This document shows, piece by piece, positions 55,883 through 64,000 of a stretch of 64,000 nt of DNA; positions within the stretch are counted from its first letter, which is position 1; each line of letters begins with the position of its first letter. The notes under the pieces were generated by a model that had not been told where the DNA came from, did not search any database, and worked only from the letters and a program-made list of their open reading frames with translations. A program made the position numbers and the translations under genes. This stretch comes from Saccharomonospora azurea NA-128 (lineage in GTDB: Bacteria; Actinomycetota; Actinomycetes; Mycobacteriales; Pseudonocardiaceae): NCBI RefSeq assembly GCF_000231055.2, contig NZ_CM001466.1, forward strand, positions 818,403 through 882,402, read 5' to 3'.

Positions 55883-56911
55883 TCACGCGCTGGCCTGCCC
55901 CCTCTTCCGGAGTTCGTCGGCGCAGAGACTCCACATCTCGGCGCACCGTTCGGCCAGGACGCGCACGGCCTCGACGCTGTGCCCGGGAACCGCGTTGAGC
56001 ATGCTGTGCCGCTCCTCGGGCACCATGGCCGCGAAACTCAACCAGCGCAGCAACGCCCGTCCCGCGTCGGTGAACCGCAGCGACGGGTCCTTCGACAACT
56101 GAGCCCACACGCCCGCGGTGTCACCGCTGCAGGGCACCTGCTCGACCCGGGGCGGTGCCACGACTTGCGTCACCGCGGACGTCGTCTTCGCGTGCGTGGC
56201 CGGACGCAGGCCGGCGGGTATCGGGCTCTCCCCACGACTCAACCGCTGCCGGACGTCCCTGGCGGTGCCCACGGACACTCCGGCTTTCCTCGCGACCGTC
56301 CGCAACGACGCATCGGGGTGAGCGGCGATCACGTCGCTGGCCCGAAGCCTGCCCTCCACCAGATCGACGGGCCGCACCTTGCCGTCGAGCCCGATCCGAG
56401 CGTTCAACTGGCTACTTTCCACGGTTGAACGCTTACGGATCGCACTCACCGTCCGGGCAGCCAGCCCGGTCCTCGCCGCGATCGCGCGGTCGGACCAGTG
56501 AGGGAACGACGCGATCACCCGCCGGGCGGCGGCTTCCCGTTCGGCCAACGACAGCGGGAGCCCGCGCGCGAGGTTCATCTGGATGGCGAGCAGAAAGGCC
56601 TCTTCGGGTGTCCCGTCGAAGAATTTGACCTCGATCTTGTCGAGGTTCCGCATTCGAGCCGCCCGCAATCGGTGCATTCCGTCGACGACCCGCATCGACG
56701 CCCGATGAACGACGATCGGCGGAATGACCGCCGTGCTTTCCGCGAGCGCGCGGACATGGGAAATGTCTTCACCGAACAATCTCGGCGAATCCGCCGACAG
56801 CAGTTCGTCTATCGACACCTCGACAGTCGGACTGAAAGAATCGGCGCCGGATACCGCATTGTCCGACGGATTCGACGAATCGCTTTTCCCGGATCTCACA
56901 TAGTCGATCAC
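55883..56911 (-). CDS. StrR/NovG-type pathway regulator (ParB-like domain plus two HTH)
   Basis: 342 aa. A ParB-like N domain spans ~30-115, with VVHRASMRVVDGMHRLRAAR at 67-86 as in StrR, NovG, Bbr and Tei15. It is followed by two helix-turn-helix segments (~138-160 and ~202-225). In streptomycin, novobiocin and glycopeptide clusters these proteins are pathway-specific activators that bind GTTCRACTG-N11-CRGTYGAAC. Exactly such a site lies inside this gene (56402-56430). Start GTG 56911 is followed four codons later by a second possible GTG; neither has a convincing ribosome-binding site. It heads the operon with the FkbM methyltransferase and SCO6745-family genes. Likely the activator of this cluster, by family and position. 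Confidence 0.88.
   Translation of the reverse strand: MIDYVRSGKSDSSNPSDNAVSGADSFSPTVEVSIDELLSADSPRLFGEDISHVRALAESTAVIPPIVVHRASMRVVDGMHRLRAARMRNLDKIEVKFFDGTPEEAFLLAIQMNLARGLPLSLAEREAAARRVIASFPHWSDRAIAARTGLAARTVSAIRKRSTVESSQLNARIGLDGKVRPVDLVEGRLRASDVIAAHPDASLRTVARKAGVSVGTARDVRQRLSRGESPIPAGLRPATHAKTTSAVTQVVAPPRVEQVPCSGDTAGVWAQLSKDPSLRFTDAGRALLRWLSFAAMVPEERHSMLNAVPGHSVEAVRVLAERCAEMWSLCADELRKRGQASA
56402..56430. promoter_or_regulatory. StrR/NovG-type operator inside the regulator gene
   Basis: GTTCAACTG (56402-56410), 11 bases, then CGGTTGAAC (56422-56430): a full match to the published StrR/NovG consensus, with outer arms extending to a perfect 10-bp inverted repeat (56400-56409 and 56423-56432... 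centred at 56416). It lies in codons ~161-170 of the regulator, between its two HTH segments. The segment also encodes residues (RST...QLN) that I recall as common in the family, so the DNA may be under double constraint. Confidence 0.7.
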
Positions 56912-57501
56912 CGAGCACCCGCCGCTCCGGAACCCCTCAGGTCCCTCGATCTCGGATCCTGTCGCTCTCGCAGTCCCGACCCCACGGTGTCCCCATCCCT
57001 CGTTCGACCGACACGACCTTCGCCACCTGTGCCTACCCGGCCCCCACCCCTGCGGTCAACCACCATTTCAAAGTTGAATTCTGATCTGACCCGACGTCGC
57101 GGGATGCGTCTCCATCGAAACCGGAACACGTCGGAACGAGGCTGTTTATCCAACACAATTCGGGCATGCCGGGCATCCCTTCGAACCAGCGCAAGAAGCG
57201 ATTCTGAAAACCGCACTCTTCGCCCCCGACGGGCAACCTGGTCAAAGTCGATCTTCGAGGGATCGGTCTACCCTGTCAAGAGGTCGATCGGGGGCACCGC
57301 AGCGAGGGCAGCGAGGACACCGCTCCCAATAAAGGGGACACCTCAACTAAAACGACACAGCAGCCACCGCACACAATCACGCATCGTCAGCACGCGACCT
57401 GTACCACACGCCCTTTTTCTCCATATCTGCACCGATCGGGTGATCAACATGCCTGAGAGTGCTCGACCGACCGACAGCCGGACCTCCACAGCCCGACCGC
57501 G
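56912..57501. other. 590-bp intergenic region upstream of the regulator operon
   Basis: Lower GC than the surrounding genes, with AT-rich patches near 57060-57160 and 57325-57430. It must contain the promoter of the minus-strand regulator operon and the 3' region of nothing else (the DUF421 gene ends at 57502). Short frames crossing it in several phases show no codon bias or family resemblance. No convincing terminator, tRNA or StrR operator was seen. This is the likely right boundary zone of the cluster. Confidence 0.5.
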
Positions 57502-58023
57502 TCAGGCCAGCGGCGGCTTCGAGGCGGCCTGCGGCGTGCCGCCGTCAGCCGTCAGCACACTGATCATCCCGTTCGGTTCGAGGTAGGCGATCCGCACGCC
57601 CTCGAGCTCCTCGATGCCGTGCAACCGCAGGTGGCTCCGCACCTCGTCCGCCGTCATGAACTCTCGCTTCAACACCCGCCGGTTCAGCCGCCCGTCCTCG
57701 ATGAGCAGCCGCGGCCGCGCCTTGACCAGGGCCGCGAAGCGCGGGAACCGGTACGCCGCCGCATCGACGGCCACGCTGCAGAACAGGATGGTCGTGGCGA
57801 GCAGTGCCGCGTCGGTGATGCTCTGCGAGTCACCGATGAGGCCGCCACCGACGGACTGCGCGATGAGCACGACGATCAGCACGTCGGTGAGCCCGAGCCC
57901 ACCTGCCTCCCGTTGGCCGACGACGCGCATCAGCAACAACAGCACCAGGTAGATGACGAGTCCCCGGAGCACGAGTTCCAGCGGCGGTGTCTCCACCGCG
58001 AACATGCCTTTCCAATCTGCCAT
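57502..58023 (-). CDS. DUF421/YetF-type membrane protein
   Basis: 173 aa from ATG 58023; a GTG nine codons upstream (58050) is also possible. Three hydrophobic segments lie in the first ~90 residues (LRGLVIYLVLLLLMRVVG, DVLIVVLIAQSVGG, AALLATTILFCSVAV). A soluble C-terminal domain follows with RPRLLIEDGRLNRRVLKR, the usual DUF421 hinge, and a beta-rich end. The YetF/YcaP family is widespread and its molecular role is unclear. No link to the biosynthetic cluster is evident; it is probably the first gene of the flanking chromosome. Confidence 0.85.
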   Translation of the reverse strand: MADWKGMFAVETPPLELVLRGLVIYLVLLLLMRVVGQREAGGLGLTDVLIVVLIAQSVGGGLIGDSQSITDAALLATTILFCSVAVDAAAYRFPRFAALVKARPRLLIEDGRLNRRVLKREFMTADEVRSHLRLHGIEELEGVRIAYLEPNGMISVLTADGGTPQAASKPPLA

Positions 58024-58123
58024 GGCACCGGTTACCCCCTCGGACACCACCGCAGCGCCGGACTTCGAGCCCTGACGTAGAGGTCGTGATACCCCTGCGT
58101 GACACCTCTCGGATGCCGGTCCT

Positions 58124-58623
58124 TCACTCGTGCGGACCGATCACCGGGACACGCCCAGGCCCGCGCCGGGCGACCCGCAGCAGCGCCTCGACGTCCAGGT
58201 GCCGCTCGACGAGGTCGGCGAGCAGATCGAGCCGCTGCTCGCGTCTGCGGGCGAAGCTGACGCCCGAGGCCGCGAACGCACGACCACGCGCCCGAGCGGC
58301 GAGGTCGAGCACCGCCCGCCCGGACTCGACATGGCGGAGCACTGACTGCGCCGGTCGCCACCGGGCTTGAGGAGTACGGGATTCATCGCGGGCTCGGGCA
58401 CGGCCCCGGCGGCGAGCGCCTGGATCCACTGTGCACGACCGATCTCGGCACCGTCGGCACAGACCATCGAGTTGTTCGACATGTTCTGCGCCTTGAACGG
58501 GGCCACCGTCAACCCACGGCGGGCGAAGGCCCGGCACAGTCCGGTGGTCACAACGGTCTTGCCCGCGTCGGACGTCGTCCCGGCCACGAGCAACCGCGCC
58601 GTCCTCGCTTCGCGTGCGTCCAC
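58124..58623 (-). pseudogene. cobQ: decayed cobyric acid synthase gene (cobQ remnant)
   Basis: The first ~100 codons from GTG 58623 encode an intact CobQ N-terminus: the P-loop region [20 protein letters not shown], then [11 protein letters not shown], and [15 protein letters not shown]. The match then stops. After a shift to another frame, the last ~60 codons (about 58300-58124) read like a CobQ C-terminus ([20 protein letters not shown], ending VIGPHE and a TGA). A complete CobQ is close to 490-500 aa, so about 330-340 internal codons are missing in addition to the frameshift. The glutamine amidotransferase core is gone, so it cannot be functional. A functional copy, if the organism makes cobamides, must be elsewhere. 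Confidence 0.75.
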
Positions 58624-58757
58624 GCGGCGAGTACCGACGCGCAGCAGCGGCGAACGAGGGTGACGACGAGGTTGCGGTCCGACGGTCCGTGACCGCACCC
58701 ACGATGCGGCCGAGTAGTCTCCGCTCACCTGGAACGATCACCGAGCGAGGAGCCCGG

Positions 58758-60206
58758 ATGAGCACCGTGGGCAATGGTTCGTCACCTGGTTCGTCACCTG
58801 GCCCGACACCGGCGGCGGACGCCCGGCAACGACGGCGGGAACAGTGGGGCTGGTACTTCTACGACTGGGCGAACTCGACGTTCTACACGTCCGTGATCAC
58901 CGTCTTCGGCGCGCTCTACATGAGCTCCGTGGCCGCGCTGGACGCCAAGTCGCATCCGGAACGCAACGGGCTCACCCCGTGCGTGGACGAGCACGGCGTG
59001 GACAACAACCTCGTCAACTGCGACATCAGCCTGCTCGGCCTCACCTTCCCCGCCGGCTCGCTGTGGGGCTACCTGCTCGCGGCGTCCACGGTGATCCAGG
59101 TTCTCATCCTGCCGATCACGGGCGCGATCGCCGACCGCAGCCAGAACAAAAAGCGCATGCTGGGCTTCTTCGCCTTCCTCGGCTCCGCGGCCTCGGCACT
59201 GCTGTTCTTCGTGTCGGAGGACCGCTGGGAGCTCGGCGTGGCGCTGTACATGCTGGGCAACATCGGGTACGGCGCGTCGATCGTCACCTACTACTCGTTC
59301 CTGCCCGACATCGCGACGCCCGACGAACGCGACGACGTGTCGTCCCGCGGGTGGGCGTTCGGCTACCTCGGCGGTGGCGTCGCGCTGGCCGCGCAGCTCG
59401 CGTTCTACCTCAGCCACGAGTCGTTCGGCATCAGCGAGTCGATGGCCGTGCGCATCTGCTACCTCACCTCGGGGCTGTGGTGGGCGCTGTTCACGATCAT
59501 CCCCCTGCGGCGGCTCACCGAACGGCAGGCGCCGCACGGGCCGGAACACGGTGCGTCGGTCCTCAAGGCCGGGTTCGTGGAACTGCGCGACACCCTGCGC
59601 GCCGCGAAGGCGTTCCCGCTGACGCTGGCGTTCCTCGGCGCCTACCTGGTCTTCACCGACGGGATCTCCACAGTGGTCTCCGTGTCGGCACAGTACGGCT
59701 CGGAGGAGCTCAAGTTCGGCAACGAGGTGCTGATCGCGACCATCCTCGTCATCCAGTTCGTGGCCTACGTCGGCGGGATGCTGCACGGCCTGGTGGCCCG
59801 CCGCTGGGGCACGAAGAAGACCATCCTGGCGAGCCTCGTCGTGTGGATGGTCGTCGTCGCCAGCGCCTACTTCATCGAGGCGGGCCAGCAGTTCCAGTTC
59901 TACGCCGTCGCCGCCGGGATCGGGCTCGTGCTGGGCGGCACGAACGCCCTGTCCCGCTCCCTGTACAGCCAGATGATTCCCGCGGGCAAGGAGGCGCAGT
60001 ACTACTCGCTCTACGAGATCGGCGAGCGCGGCACCTCGTGGCTCGGACCGCTGCTGTTCGCGGGCGTCGGCCAGGCCACCGGCTCGTTCCGGTACGCGAT
60101 CATCGCGCTGCTGGTGTTCTTCGTCGTCGGGTTCGTGCTGGTGGCACTCATCCCGGTGCGGCGTGCCATCGCGGAGGCGGGAAACCCCGAGCCGTCGGTG
60201 CTGTAG
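58758..60206 (+). CDS. UMF1-family MFS transporter
   Basis: 482 aa, about 12 membrane segments. The N-terminal signature WGWYFYDWANSTFYTSV is typical of the UMF1 (Atg22-like) branch of the major facilitator superfamily. The loop after the first helix pair (~75-100) is long and hydrophilic and holds two cysteines. The loop motif ADRSQNKKRM follows the second hydrophobic stretch, and GTSWLGPLLFAG lies near the C-terminus. The substrate is unknown; some family members have been linked to amino-acid export from vacuoles in fungi. ATG 58758 has AGGAG upstream; the 48 in-frame codons before it overlap the divergent cobQ remnant and look non-coding. It is separated from the cluster by housekeeping genes, so a role in product export is not supported. 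Confidence 0.9.
   Translation: MSTVGNGSSPGSSPGPTPAADARQRRREQWGWYFYDWANSTFYTSVITVFGALYMSSVAALDAKSHPERNGLTPCVDEHGVDNNLVNCDISLLGLTFPAGSLWGYLLAASTVIQVLILPITGAIADRSQNKKRMLGFFAFLGSAASALLFFVSEDRWELGVALYMLGNIGYGASIVTYYSFLPDIATPDERDDVSSRGWAFGYLGGGVALAAQLAFYLSHESFGISESMAVRICYLTSGLWWALFTIIPLRRLTERQAPHGPEHGASVLKAGFVELRDTLRAAKAFPLTLAFLGAYLVFTDGISTVVSVSAQYGSEELKFGNEVLIATILVIQFVAYVGGMLHGLVARRWGTKKTILASLVVWMVVVASAYFIEAGQQFQFYAVAAGIGLVLGGTNALSRSLYSQMIPAGKEAQYYSLYEIGERGTSWLGPLLFAGVGQATGSFRYAIIALLVFFVVGFVLVALIPVRRAIAEAGNPEPSVL
58776..58799. repeat. two 12-bp tandem repeats at the start of the MFS gene
   Basis: GGTTCGTCACCT occurs twice in direct succession, encoding Gly-Ser-Ser-Pro twice in the disordered N-terminus of the UMF1 transporter. 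Length variation here would be in frame and probably neutral. Confidence 0.85.
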
Positions 60207-60262
60207 TCGGCTTGCCGAGTGTCGCGCGAGAGCGACGTCGCCTACGGATAGGGTTCTTCGTC

Positions 60263-61042
60263 GTGACCGTTCTGCATGACGACGACAGCGATCCGACCGA
60301 CGCGCTCTCCCCCGTCCCTGCTGCAGCGTGGCGCCGGGACATGCCGGTGACGGGCAGAGTCAAGTTCTGCTACGGCCCCATGGACTGCGGGAAATCGACG
60401 TTGGCCTTGCAGATCGACCACAACCTCGCCCGCCAGGGCAGGCAGGGTCTGCTGCTGGTCCGCCACGACCGGTCCGGGACGGCACAGATCAGCAGCCGGA
60501 TCGGCATCACGCGGCGCGCACTGGAGGTCGAGGTCGACACCGACGTGCGCGCCCTCGTGCGGCAGGCCTGGGAGCGCGGCAAGCACGTCGACTACCTGAT
60601 CGTCGACGAGGCGCAGTTCCTGTCGTCGGAACAGGTCGAACAGCTGACCGACCTCGCCGACGAGGCCTGCATCGACGTGTACTGCTTCGGCATCGCGACC
60701 GACTTCCGCAGCGAGCTGTTCGCCGGCGCGCGGCGGCTGTTCGAGCTGGCCGACGAACTTCAACCCGTTCAGGTGGAAGTGCTCTGCTGGTGCGGACGGC
60801 CGGGTCGGTTCAACGCGCGGGTACGCGACGGCGTCGTCCTGCGCACCGGCGACACGGTGTACGTCGCGGACACGGCACCGAGTACACCCGGAACGGGGTC
60901 CGTCGGTGAGGTGAACTCCGACACGACACGCTCGTCGACGGAGACGGCTACGGTGCGTTACCAGGTACTTTGTCGACGGCACTTCCGTCTCGGCGAGGTA
61001 GGTCCGGACGCGTCCGGACCGGGGCAGCTCCAGTTGGCCTGA
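60263..61042 (+). CDS. thymidine-kinase-like P-loop protein
   Basis: 259 aa from GTG 60263; ATG 60341 (residue 27, just before the conserved fold) is an equally plausible start. The Walker A motif is GPMDCGKST (38-46), where classic type II thymidine kinases have GPMFSGKST. The Walker B region reads YLIVDEAQFL, as in Tdk. A C-terminal CWCGRPGRFNAR and CRRHF pair fits the zinc-knuckle of the family, but ~45 residues of low-complexity sequence separate them. The expected reaction is ATP-dependent phosphorylation of thymidine in salvage. The Asp-Cys change in the P-loop and the long insert make substrate assignment uncertain. Separated by 56 bp from the transporter gene. Confidence 0.8.
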   Translation: MTVLHDDDSDPTDALSPVPAAAWRRDMPVTGRVKFCYGPMDCGKSTLALQIDHNLARQGRQGLLLVRHDRSGTAQISSRIGITRRALEVEVDTDVRALVRQAWERGKHVDYLIVDEAQFLSSEQVEQLTDLADEACIDVYCFGIATDFRSELFAGARRLFELADELQPVQVEVLCWCGRPGRFNARVRDGVVLRTGDTVYVADTAPSTPGTGSVGEVNSDTTRSSTETATVRYQVLCRRHFRLGEVGPDASGPGQLQLA

Positions 61043-61187
61043 ACGGCCTAGCCGTCCTCACCCGAACGGAGGATGTGAAAACGGGGTGGTCGCTGTCGCG
61101 TCACAGCTTCTCGTGCAGCGACTCCCCTGAAGAAAGCAGTTTTTGACACGGGTGATGTAGTTCATCGCGCGTAACGACGGAGTAGTT

Positions 61188-61215
61188 GGGAATTCAACCT
61201 GCGGTCTCCGTCGTT
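61188..61215 (+). promoter_or_regulatory. sigma-R (thiol-oxidative stress) type promoter of rbpA
   Basis: GGGAAT (61188-61193), 18 bases, then CGTT (61212-61215), 56 bases before the rbpA start. This fits the sigma-R/SigH-type consensus as I remember it, and rbpA in Streptomyces coelicolor is known to have a sigma-R-dependent promoter. Sequence match only. Confidence 0.55.
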
Positions 61216-61271
61216 GCACAGGGTGAGCAAAGCCCTGGCTCTCCTTCGGGAGCCGACCGAAAGGACCCATC

Positions 61272-61616
61272 ATGGCCGACCGTGTTCTTCGTGGAAGCCG
61301 GTTGGGTGCGGTCAGTTACGAGACCGACCGCAATCACGACCTAGCCCCACGACGTACCGTGCGCTACAGGTGCCCGAAGGACCACGAGTTCGAGGTACCG
61401 TTCTCCGACGACGCGGAGATCCCCTCCGTGTGGGAGTGCAGGCTGCACGGCAGCGAGTCCGAGATCGTCGACGGCGGAGCGCCCGAACCCAAGGAGTCGA
61501 AGCCGCCCCGGACGCACTGGGACATGCTCCTGGAGCGGCGGTCGATTCCGGAGCTGGAGGAGCTGCTCAACGAGCGGCTCACCGAGCTCAAGAACCGCAG
61601 GGGGCGTACGGCGTAA
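61272..61616 (+). CDS. rbpA: RNA polymerase-binding protein RbpA
   Basis: 114 aa, the family's normal length. RbpA binds RNA polymerase and the principal sigma factor in actinobacteria and stabilises open complexes. The core RbpA domain shows the zinc-site region RCPKDHEFEVPF and PSVWECRLHG (C34, H38, C56, H59). The C-terminal sigma-interaction domain begins THWDMLLERRSIPELEELL (81-99). AAAGGA precedes ATG 61272. It is convergent with ppm1 across a strong terminator, the same arrangement as Rv2050/Rv2051c in Mycobacterium tuberculosis, which marks this region as conserved chromosome. Confidence 0.97.
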   Translation: MADRVLRGSRLGAVSYETDRNHDLAPRRTVRYRCPKDHEFEVPFSDDAEIPSVWECRLHGSESEIVDGGAPEPKESKPPRTHWDMLLERRSIPELEELLNERLTELKNRRGRTA

Positions 61617-61639
61617 ACCGCGCTTCCACCCGTACGGAA

Positions 61640-61677
61640 ACGAAGGCCACTCTCCTCGCCGGGAGAGTGGCCTTCGT
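61640..61677. terminator. bidirectional terminator between rbpA and ppm1
   Basis: Perfect 16-bp inverted repeat: ACGAAGGCCACTCTCC (61640-61655) and its complement (61662-61677) with a 6-base loop. It lies 23 bases after the rbpA stop and 21 bases beyond the ppm1 stop, so it can serve both convergent genes. Confidence 0.9.
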
Positions 61678-61698
61678 CGTGTCGGCTGCCGGGGCGCG

Positions 61699-62472
61699 TC
61701 AGCGGCGAACCCGCTCACGCCAGGCCCGCACCTGGTCGAGGCGCCGCCGCAGCCCCCACTGCGCGACCTTGAGAATCGCCTCACCGATGATCGAGCCGTT
61801 CATCTTCGACTGCCCCACCTCACGCTCGGTGAAGGTGATCGGCACTTCGAGGATCCGGAAGTCCTCCTGCGCGGTACGCCAGGTGAGATCGATCTGGAAG
61901 CAGTACCCCTGGGAGGCGATGCGCCCCAGCGGCAGGCGTTGCAGCACCCGGCGGCGGTAGGCCCGGAATCCCGCGGTGATGTCGGAGACCGGGACCCCGA
62001 GTGCGATCCGCGAGTACAGGTTGGCCGCCCGCGACAGCAGTTGCCGGTGAGGCGGCCAGTTCACGAGCGCCCCGCCCGGCACGTAGCGCGACCCGATGAC
62101 CAGATCGGCGTCGACCAGCGCGTCGAGCAGCCGGGGCAGGTCCTCGGGGGCGTGCGAGCCGTCGGCGTCCATCTCGACGACCGTGGCGTAGCCGCGTTCC
62201 AGCGCCCAGCGGAACCCCGCGATGTAGGCGGCGCCGAGACCGGCCTTCTGCGTGCGGTGGAGGACGTGCACGCGGTCGTCCTCGTTCGCGAGCTTGTCGG
62301 CGACCTCGCCCGTGCCGTCCGGACTGCCGTCGTCGACCACCAACACGTGCACCTGCGGCAGCACCGTGTGGAGCCGACCCACCAGTGGCGGGAGATTCTC
62401 CCGCTCGTTGTAGGTCGGGATGATCACCAGCACCGGGTCGGTCTCATCCGTGTGCTGTGTGCCCTCCGCCAT
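61699..62472 (-). CDS. ppm1: polyprenol monophosphomannose synthase
   Basis: 257 aa GT-A fold, family-2 glycosyltransferase of the dolichol-phosphate-mannose synthase type. [12 protein letters not shown] is at 16-27, [11 protein letters not shown] at 45-55, the metal-binding DAD at 102-104, and the acceptor-loop region [15 protein letters not shown] is near the C-terminus. It transfers mannose from GDP-mannose to polyprenyl phosphate at the inner face of the membrane, feeding lipoglycan synthesis and protein O-mannosylation. It has no membrane helices of its own. Its start overlaps the 3' end of lnt by 29 bases; in M. tuberculosis the two activities are fused in one protein (Rv2051c), so they are probably translated and perhaps act together here. 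Confidence 0.95.
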   Translation of the reverse strand: MAEGTQHTDETDPVLVIIPTYNERENLPPLVGRLHTVLPQVHVLVVDDGSPDGTGEVADKLANEDDRVHVLHRTQKAGLGAAYIAGFRWALERGYATVVEMDADGSHAPEDLPRLLDALVDADLVIGSRYVPGGALVNWPPHRQLLSRAANLYSRIALGVPVSDITAGFRAYRRRVLQRLPLGRIASQGYCFQIDLTWRTAQEDFRILEVPITFTEREVGQSKMNGSIIGEAILKVAQWGLRRRLDQVRAWRERVRR

Positions 62473-64000
62473 GCTGCTCCCCTTCTGTCGCGTCTGCGCG
62501 CATTGTGGTCCTCATCGAGTGCGACCGGAGCACGAACCCGGCGACCACTGCGGCGAGCGCGGCCCCGACCAGCGCGTACTCGGTCCACGCACCGAGTCGA
62601 TCCGACAGCGTAGTCTGCTGGCGCAGGGGCACGTCGGCGACCATTGAGGTGGCCGTGTACAGGCTGGTCGAGCGCATCACCTCGCCGTCCGGCGCGACGA
62701 TCGCACTGATGCCGCTGGTGGCTGCCACGACGACCGCCCGGCCGTGTTCGACCGCCCGCACCCTCGACATGGCGAGCTGCTGGTGGCTCATCTCACCCGG
62801 TCCGAACCACGCGTTGTTGGTGGGTGTGACGAGCAGCTCGGCACCGGCGAGCACGTTCTCCCGCGCCACGTAGTCGTAGGCGACCTCGTAGCAGATGACC
62901 GGCCCGATTCGCGTGCCCGCGACGTCGAGGGCGGCGGCCTCCTCGCCCCACCGCATGTCGCGGGTGTCGTCGACGAACGGGGTGAACCAGCGCGCGATGT
63001 CGCGCACCGGGACGTACTCGGCGAACGGCACCAGCTCGCGCTTGGTGTACTGCCCGGTGATGCCCTGCCCGGGCTCCCAGACGAGCGTGGCGTTCGCCGT
63101 GAGGTCGCTGCCGTCCGGCCGGTGGAGCGAGCCGACCAGCATGGGCACGTCGAACTCCTCGGCGAGCGCGTCCAGCAGCGGGTCACCACCGCGGACGTCG
63201 GTGGCCGTCTCGGGCCACACGACGAGATCCGGGCGCGGGACCGCGCCGGAGCGGATGTCCTCCAACAGTTTCGCGCTCTCGGCGAAGTGGTTGGCGCGGA
63301 TCTCCTCGCGCCTGCCCAGCAGGCCGATCCCCACGTCGGGGGCGTTGCCCTGCACCACGGCGACCGTGCGGGTGCCCGACTCGGGAGCCGTCGGGATGGT
63401 GGGCCAGGTCGCCAGCCCCGCGACCACGGGCAACACCACGGCGAGCGCGGGCGCGACCCACCGGCGGCTCGGCCGGAGACCGCCCTCCCGCACCCGCACC
63501 ACCAGCTGCGCGAGCCCGAACCCGGTGACGAGCACGGCGAACCCGAGCAGCGGCGCCCCACCGAGCGAGGCGAGGGACAGGTAGGCGCCCTCGGCCTGGC
63601 TGAATCCCACCCGGCCCCAGGGGAAGCCGTTGAACGGCCAGCGCAGCAGGACCGCCTCCTGCAGGAGGAACACCAGCGCCTGCCACACGGGCGCACCGGG
63701 CAGCCTCGACACGACGGGGAACAGGGCACAGGCCAACGCCACGAAGACCGACAGCACCGCGGTCAGCGCGAGCCACGGCGCGGGCCCGAACTCCTCGCCG
63801 AGGAAGTCCTGGATCCACACGAGGTGCGCCAGATTGAACGCGACGCCGAACACCAACCCGTAGCCCGCGGCACCCCACCCGCCGCGTCGGTGCAGGACGA
63901 GCCCGAGTCCAGCGAAGGCGAACGGCACCACCCACCACCACGAGCGGGGCGCGAACCCCGCGTGGAAGAGCAGTCCGGAGCCCGCGGCGAGCGCGAGGCG
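62444..64000 (-). CDS. lnt: apolipoprotein N-acyltransferase, N-terminus beyond the window
   Basis: At least 518 codons; the frame stays open to 64000, so the start is outside the window. Several N-terminal hydrophobic helices are followed by a carbon-nitrogen hydrolase domain with the expected Lnt triad: Glu in VVWPETA (~63215), Lys in YTKRELVPF (~63040) and Cys in VICYEVAYD (~62900). A final membrane segment lies near the C-terminus, as is typical. It transfers an acyl chain from phospholipid to the N-terminal cysteine of lipoproteins. An in-frame GTG at 63931 is internal to the first helices and is not the true start. It overlaps ppm1 by 29 bases, consistent with translational coupling. 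Confidence 0.93.
   Translation of the reverse strand, partial: RLALAAGSGLLFHAGFAPRSWWWVVPFAFAGLGLVLHRRGGWGAAGYGLVFGVAFNLAHLVWIQDFLGEEFGPAPWLALTAVLSVFVALACALFPVVSRLPGAPVWQALVFLLQEAVLLRWPFNGFPWGRVGFSQAEGAYLSLASLGGAPLLGFAVLVTGFGLAQLVVRVREGGLRPSRRWVAPALAVVLPVVAGLATWPTIPTAPESGTRTVAVVQGNAPDVGIGLLGRREEIRANHFAESAKLLEDIRSGAVPRPDLVVWPETATDVRGGDPLLDALAEEFDVPMLVGSLHRPDGSDLTANATLVWEPGQGITGQYTKRELVPFAEYVPVRDIARWFTPFVDDTRDMRWGEEAAALDVAGTRIGPVICYEVAYDYVARENVLAGAELLVTPTNNAWFGPGEMSHQQLAMSRVRAVEHGRAVVVAATSGISAIVAPDGEVMRSTSLYTATSMVADVPLRQQTTLSDRLGAWTEYALVGAALAAVVAGFVLRSHSMRTTMRADATEGEQHGGGHTAHG

Noticed and set aside
57033..57245. Short minus-strand frame (70 codons) upstream of the regulator, and another at 56908-57216
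   Set aside because: Overlap each other, have no ribosome-binding site or family resemblance, and lie in sequence with non-coding base composition.
58758..60206. Product exporter for the cluster
   Set aside because: UMF1-family transporters are common chromosomal genes, and this one lies beyond the decayed cobQ with housekeeping neighbours.
60263..61042. Resistance or cluster-related kinase
   Set aside because: Walker motifs and the Cys pairs fit a thymidine-kinase-like housekeeping gene next to rbpA; nothing ties it to the pathway.
1..64000. CRISPR arrays, tRNA/rRNA genes, insertion sequences, attachment sites
   Set aside because: No regularly spaced repeats, no cloverleaf candidates, no transposase-like frames and no flanking direct repeats were seen; long similarities are explained by repeated PKS domains.

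Overview
The window looks like chromosomal DNA from a high-GC actinomycete. I favour a Pseudonocardiales-type genome: it has RbpA convergent with polyprenol-phosphomannose synthase, a UMF1 transporter, and strong G/C codon bias. The genus is inference. About four fifths of the window is one biosynthetic gene cluster and the right 6.5 kb is ordinary chromosome.

Positions 51336 to below 1, minus strand: six tightly packed or overlapping genes that read as one transcription unit of more than 51 kb. In order of transcription they encode a four-module PKS (6029 aa), a formyltransferase/NRPS loading protein (F, half-C, A, PCP), a PP-loop ATPase resembling the oxazole-forming cyclases OzmP/CongE, a free-standing KS-ACP protein, a giant PKS/NRPS (8240 aa), and the start of another PKS that runs off the left edge. 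No PKS module has a functional cis acyltransferase, so this is a trans-AT system. Neither the trans-AT nor a thioesterase lies in the window. Both adenylation domains read as glycine-specific.

How the parts fit: glycine is loaded and N-formylated, extended once, and closed to a 5-substituted oxazole. The next modules (DH-KR, DH*-KR, DH-KR-MT, KR-MT) predict a triene carrying one methyl, followed by a beta-hydroxy-alpha,alpha-dimethyl acyl group. A C-A(Gly)-PCP module then adds a second glycine. After that come one DH-KR module and two dehydrating bimodules with non-elongating KS0 domains, the second split between two proteins. The first half is the inthomycin/oxazolomycin pattern, and the gene order PKS, F-NRPS, cyclase, KS-ACP matches my memory of ozmN-O-P-Q. 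The second half predicts a polyene after glycine and may differ.

Positions 51720-56911: accessory genes. These are a P450 and a luciferase-like oxidoreductase (plus strand), then, on the minus strand, a StrR/NovG-type regulator, an FkbM methyltransferase and an SCO6745-family protein of unknown function. A consensus StrR/NovG operator lies inside the regulator gene itself.

Positions 57502-64000: flanking chromosome. It holds a DUF421 membrane protein, a decayed cobQ (N- and C-terminal ends only, frameshifted), a UMF1 MFS transporter, a thymidine-kinase-like protein, rbpA with a sigma-R-type promoter, a bidirectional terminator, ppm1, and lnt cut by the window edge. The cluster edge therefore probably lies near 57-58.6 kb.
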